Below, piece by piece: positions 13,445-15,775 of a DNA stretch of 15,775 nucleotides; position 1 is the stretch's first letter; each line of letters opens with the position of its first letter. This stretch comes from a bacterium (lineage in GTDB: Bacteria > Patescibacteriota > Minisyncoccia > UBA6257 > 2-01-FULL-56-20): positions 1 through 15,775 of the forward strand of contig JAKAGE010000013.1 in assembly GCA_021817655.1 (NCBI GenBank). The letters run 5' to 3'. The translations under genes were made by a program, and so were the position numbers. Under the pieces are notes generated by a model. The model searched no databases, was not told where the DNA came from, and was given only the letters and a program-made list of their open reading frames with translations.

Positions 13445-13789
13445 ATGGGCACGGCCATCGCGGAAACAAAACCTTCTTCACAAACAGATCCTTGGCAAGC
13501 GCTTCGTCATGTCGTTTCGGAATTCGAAGATGAATTTCCTAAAAGCCAAGATCTTAAGGGCGATATCGCCAATTTTATCGATGACCTTCGCCGGCACATC
13601 GACGAACTTTCCTTCGAAGGAAAACAATCCCTGTCCAACATCTGCTTCCGCCTCGTTCAGCAAATTCTTAAAGGGTCGGACGTCGACCTCCGGAACAAGC
13701 TTGAATCACTCGCTGACATATTGGCGAACTACTCTCCCGTGGACCAGGATTTTGAATCCAGGGCCTCGTATAAGATAAAAATCCATTAG
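13445..13789 (+). CDS. Hypothetical acidic helical protein, 114 aa
   Basis: I do not recognise this protein. ATG 13445 lies four bases after TTGGAGGT, a strong Shine-Dalgarno; an in-frame TTG at 13433 would sit inside that site and is unlikely. The product begins MGTAIAETKPSSQTDPWQAL and is mostly amphipathic helix rich in Asp, Glu, Leu and Ile (for example GDIANFIDDLRRHIDELSF and RNKLESLADILANY), with no signal peptide, membrane segment or catalytic motif visible. It therefore looks cytoplasmic, perhaps a small helical-bundle or adaptor protein; that is inference. Its base composition appears more AT-rich than the neighbours, and it is one of only two plus-strand genes and of two with a good Shine-Dalgarno, which could hint at later acquisition. 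It has its own promoter and terminator, between cca and pheS. Confidence 0.8.
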   Translation: MGTAIAETKPSSQTDPWQALRHVVSEFEDEFPKSQDLKGDIANFIDDLRRHIDELSFEGKQSLSNICFRLVQQILKGSDVDLRNKLESLADILANYSPVDQDFESRASYKIKIH

Positions 13790-13812
13790 AGGAGCACATC
13801 CTCTTATCGGGC

Positions 13813-13849
13813 GAACCCTTTGTACATAGCGTACGAAGGGTTCTTTTTT
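13813..13849 (+). terminator. Terminator of the 114-aa gene
   Basis: GAACCCTT-t-GTAC-atagc-GTAC-g-AAGGGTTC followed by TTTTTT. A second small stem, AGAGGA/TCCTCT, lies just before it at 13789-13805. On the minus strand no T-run follows, so pheS (ending at 13862) has no obvious terminator and its transcript may run antisense into this gene. Confidence 0.88.
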
Positions 13850-13861
13850 ACATTATGCAAG

Positions 13862-15040
13862 CTACCGCACCACCGCGCCGAATTCCTTTGCCGTCGCCTC
13901 CTCTATCTTTTTATGCAGCCCGTCCACCTCTTCGTTCGTGAGCGTGCGTTCCCGCGAGCGGTACGTGATCCGGTACGCATAGCTTTTCTTTCCCGCGCCG
14001 AACTTCTCGGCGTTCTCGTATTCGTCGATGAGCGCCACCTGCTCTACAAGGTCGCCCGCGATATCGCGCACGAGATCGAAGTAGTCGTTCGGGGCGAACG
14101 TTTTCGGTACGATGAACGAGATATCGCGGATGGCGGGCGGATATTTGCTCACCTCCGTGAATTTGTGCCCCATGTGCAGCTGCGCTTTTACGCGCGGATC
14201 ATCGGACCAGAGGAGGCGGATATCCGGCAGTGCCATGCTGATGATCGCGAGCCGCTCGAGGCCGAAGCCGAACGCCCACGCGTTATAGCCCTCCACGCCG
14301 AATTTTTTGAACACGCTTTGCTTCGTCATGCCGCCGCCCAGGATCTCCATCCACCGGCCGCCGTCCGGACCCGGCTCGTCGGACGATTCGGTGGTCGGCG
14401 CCCCCGGACCGATCCATACCTCCACCTGGAGAGACGGATCAGTGTACGGAAAGGTATCATCGAGGAAACGGAAATGCGTGTCCGCGCCGAACACCGCCCG
14501 CACGATCTCGGCAAGGGCGGCGCGCAGGTCATCGATCGCGAGCGGATTGGCATCGGCCGGCGTCAGATACCAGCCCCCGAACTGATGGAAGACGTTCAGA
14601 TGCTTCCGATCGATCTCGTCCTTGCGGTACACTTTCCCGTAACAGACGACGCCCAGCTTCTCCCGCCGCGCAATGCGTGCTTTTACCTCCGGCAGGGCCG
14701 TGTAGTAATACCACATCACGGTGTCGTGCGTGCGGAGGATGTTCTTATCGTCGGCATAATACGTGTCCGATTTTGAGCGGGCGGGATGGTCGGCGGGAAA
14801 ATCGAACAGGTCGAAGTTGATGGCCGCCGGCACGATCTCCGGGATCACGATATTGTCGAACCCCTGGAGCGACGGAGCGCTCATCGCCTTCTCCACTATT
14901 TCATAGAGCGGGCTGCCCGGCGTGCGGGAAAGATCCGGCATCGCAAGATACCGCTTTATGCGCGCCGCCTCGGCGTCGGTACGATGATCGACCTCCGCCA
15001 ATATCCGGCTCTGCTCATCGAGGGGGATCCGATATTCCAT
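13862..15040 (-). CDS. pheS: Single-chain phenylalanyl-tRNA synthetase, PheS with C-terminal FDX-ACB domain (mitochondrial type)
   Basis: Charges tRNA-Phe. The 392-aa product has a class II catalytic core: start of the fold near LSRTPGSPLYEIVEKA (38-53), motif 2 region GKVYRKDEIDRKHLNVFHQF (135-154) and motif 3 WAFGFGLERLAIISMALPDI (255-274) followed by RLLWSDDPRV. Residues about 297-392 form a ferredoxin-fold anticodon-binding (FDX-ACB) domain: KYPPAIRDISFIV, FAPNDYFDLVRDIAGDLVEQ, SYAYRITYRSRERTLTNEEV. In ordinary bacterial alpha2-beta2 PheRS this domain is at the end of PheT, while PheS lacks it. PheS core plus FDX-ACB in one chain is the layout of monomeric mitochondrial PheRS (FARS2/MSF1), and the length fits. 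No pheT is adjacent. ATG 15040 was chosen because it begins the conserved-looking protein and follows TACAAT by seven bases; an upstream in-frame ATG (15076) lies in the -35 region. Confidence 0.92.
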   Translation of the reverse strand: MEYRIPLDEQSRILAEVDHRTDAEAARIKRYLAMPDLSRTPGSPLYEIVEKAMSAPSLQGFDNIVIPEIVPAAINFDLFDFPADHPARSKSDTYYADDKNILRTHDTVMWYYYTALPEVKARIARREKLGVVCYGKVYRKDEIDRKHLNVFHQFGGWYLTPADANPLAIDDLRAALAEIVRAVFGADTHFRFLDDTFPYTDPSLQVEVWIGPGAPTTESSDEPGPDGGRWMEILGGGMTKQSVFKKFGVEGYNAWAFGFGLERLAIISMALPDIRLLWSDDPRVKAQLHMGHKFTEVSKYPPAIRDISFIVPKTFAPNDYFDLVRDIAGDLVEQVALIDEYENAEKFGAGKKSYAYRITYRSRERTLTNEEVDGLHKKIEEATAKEFGAVVR

Positions 15041-15047
15041 ACGGGAA

Positions 15048-15076
15048 ATTGTAATACTAAACCCCGGGGGCGGCAA
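15048..15076 (-). promoter_or_regulatory. Promoter of pheS, predicted leaderless
   Basis: Minus strand TTGCCG (15076-15071), 17-base spacer, TACAAT (15053-15048), then TTCCCGT and ATG 15040. The predicted transcription start coincides with the start codon, and no Shine-Dalgarno is present. Confidence 0.6.
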
Positions 15077-15158
15077 TCGCAGCGAAATGAGGAAGAGGAC
15101 ACATATCCTTCGTGGCAGTCACTCCAATTTCTGAATTAATGCGAAAATCACCATATTT

Positions 15159-15181
15159 TGAAATCACAATCCGTGATTTCA
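15159..15181. repeat. Palindrome between tRNA(CAT) and pheS
   Basis: TGAAATCAC-aatcc-GTGATTTCA, nine perfect pairs. No T-run follows on either strand. Possible operator site or RNA stem for the end of the tRNA transcript; nothing decides between these. Confidence 0.5.
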
Positions 15182-15237
15182 GAAAGCTGAAATAACCCGC
15201 AAAAACAACCGAAGGTGCACAACGTTACATTTGCGTG

Positions 15238-15310
15238 TGCCGACGGGAGGAATCGAACCTCCGACCTTGGCCTTATGAAAGCCCTGCTCTAACCGCTGAG
15301 CTACGTCGGC
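15238..15310 (-). tRNA. tRNA with anticodon CAT (elongator Met, or Ile2)
   Basis: Cloverleaf on the minus strand: acceptor GCCGACG/CGTCGGC, D stem GCTC/GAGC, anticodon loop TTCATAA, T arm GGAGG-TTCGATT-CCTCC, discriminator A; 73 nt. The paired 1-72 position (G-C) and absence of the initiator GGG/CCC anticodon stem exclude the initiator. Elongator Met and lysidine-modified Ile2 cannot be separated by eye; Met is more likely. The anticodon stem GGGCT/GGCCA has a G-A mismatch at 27-43 and a T-G pair at 31-39. CCA is not encoded. Confidence 0.93.
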
Positions 15311-15322
15311 CCGACACAGAAC

Positions 15323-15351
15323 ACTATACGCGAGACGGCGCCGATTTTCAA
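15323..15351 (-). promoter_or_regulatory. Promoter of tRNA(CAT)
   Basis: Minus strand TTGAAA (15351-15346), 17-base spacer, TATAGT (15328-15323): 5 of 6 matches in each box. The start near 15316 gives a leader of about six bases. The -35 box contains the stop codon TGA of the upstream peptidase gene. Confidence 0.78.
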
Positions 15352-15775
15352 TAAAAACGGCCCGGGGCGAACGCCAACCGGGCCAAGTCATTCCCTTCAA
15401 TGCCGGGAAACGGCTTATCGAGATGCTGCCAATCCTTCAGTGACGTCCAATCGCCGCCCCAGCGCCATCCGCGGTCCTTCAGCAGCTTCACGAGAGGAGA
15501 GTCCGCAAAGAGCGTCCCCCATCGTTCCGGATCGTACACGGCGCCGGCGGGATCCGCGATGCCATCCGTCACGCACGGGTTAAGGACCGGATTGATATCG
15601 ATCGCACGCCCGAACGCGTGCCACGAAAGCCGCGTCGTCCCCTGGATGAAACGGAAGTTGAACGCGGACGTGTTGTTCGCCTCCATCGATCGGGCGTCGC
15701 TCCAGAGGAACGGCGGGTACGAGATCGGAATGGCGGAAGTGATGGGGAATCGTATCGTCCTCGCTAAGTCGAACA
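15348..15775 (-). CDS. M15-family D-alanyl-D-alanine carboxypeptidase / L,D-endopeptidase, N-terminus beyond window
   Basis: Zinc peptidase that trims peptidoglycan stem peptides. 141 codons are visible and the frame is open at the right edge; the internal Met at 15686 is not the start because family-like sequence continues upstream (FLWSDARSMEANNTSAFNFR). Visible M15_4-type features are RLSWHAFGRAIDINPVLNP, holding the zinc-ligand pair H and D (H-x6-D), and WGGDWTSLKDWQHL, with a general-base acidic residue and the last zinc-ligand His of the DWQHL motif. The protein ends LARLAFAPGRFY, and these codons form the terminator stem. Any signal peptide or membrane anchor would be outside the window. 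Substrate specificity (D,D versus L,D) cannot be read from this piece. Confidence 0.88.
   Translation of the reverse strand, partial: FDLARTIRFPITSAIPISYPPFLWSDARSMEANNTSAFNFRFIQGTTRLSWHAFGRAIDINPVLNPCVTDGIADPAGAVYDPERWGTLFADSPLVKLLKDRGWRWGGDWTSLKDWQHLDKPFPGIEGNDLARLAFAPGRFY
15351..15384 (-). terminator. Terminator inside the 3' end of the M15 peptidase gene
   Basis: Minus strand GGCCCGG-tt-GGCG-ttc-GCC-cc-CGGGCC followed by GTTTTTATT. The stem encodes the last residues of the peptidase, the stop TGA lies at the end of the T-tract, and the -35 of the tRNA promoter overlaps it. Confidence 0.8.

Noticed and set aside
15185..15237. Terminator after tRNA(CAT), from the TTTTT run near 15201-15205
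   Set aside because: No stem longer than about three or four pairs precedes the T-run on the minus strand.

Overview
The window (GC roughly 55-60%) looks like a chromosomal piece of an ultrasmall, streamlined bacterium, most likely a member of the Candidate Phyla Radiation (Patescibacteria, Parcubacteria/Kaiserbacteria-like). This placement is an inference from the 23S-5S locus having no 16S beside it, very short intergenic spaces, tRNAs without encoded CCA, and apparently leaderless transcripts. Every large gene is on the minus strand. Only two small genes are on the plus strand.

Layout from right to left, following minus-strand transcription: (1) 15775-15348, the C-terminal part of an M15-type D,D-carboxypeptidase/L,D-endopeptidase whose last codons form a terminator. 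(2) 15310-15238, tRNA with anticodon CAT, with a good promoter overlapping the preceding stop codon. (3) 15040-13862, a single-chain phenylalanyl-tRNA synthetase carrying its own FDX-ACB anticodon-binding domain, the architecture of mitochondrial PheRS. (4) 13445-13789 (+), a 114-aa unrecognised protein with a strong Shine-Dalgarno and terminator. (5) 13342-11894, CCA-adding enzyme with an HD domain. (6) 11730-11660, tRNA-Pro(CGG). (7) 11485-11607 (+), a 40-aa membrane peptide with Shine-Dalgarno and terminator. (8) 11425-10986, a structured, gene-free leader region holding a consensus-like promoter and an intrinsic terminator. (9) 10970-7977 23S rRNA and 7748-7629 5S rRNA, flanked by long perfect hairpins. 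(10) 7579-4708, an operon of an anchored extracytoplasmic protein, RodA (SEDS glycosyltransferase) and MltG (lytic transglycosylase). (11) 4487-1, one uninterrupted frame in which the RNA polymerase beta subunit (RpoB) runs directly into the beta' subunit (RpoC), i.e. an rpoBC fusion cut off by the left edge.

Functionally the window joins transcription (RpoBC), translation (23S/5S, tRNAs, PheRS, CCA-adding enzyme) and cell-wall elongation (RodA/MltG, M15 peptidase). The most notable points are the RpoB-RpoC fusion, the mitochondrial-type PheRS, and a recurring start geometry: in four minus-strand transcription units a -10 hexamer ends 6-7 nt before the ATG, which predicts leaderless mRNAs. 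The two small plus-strand genes instead have strong Shine-Dalgarno sequences. Terminators and promoters are packed against or into coding ends. A separate oddity is the roughly 400-nt structured region upstream of the 23S gene, in which a terminator lies between the best promoter and the rRNA.
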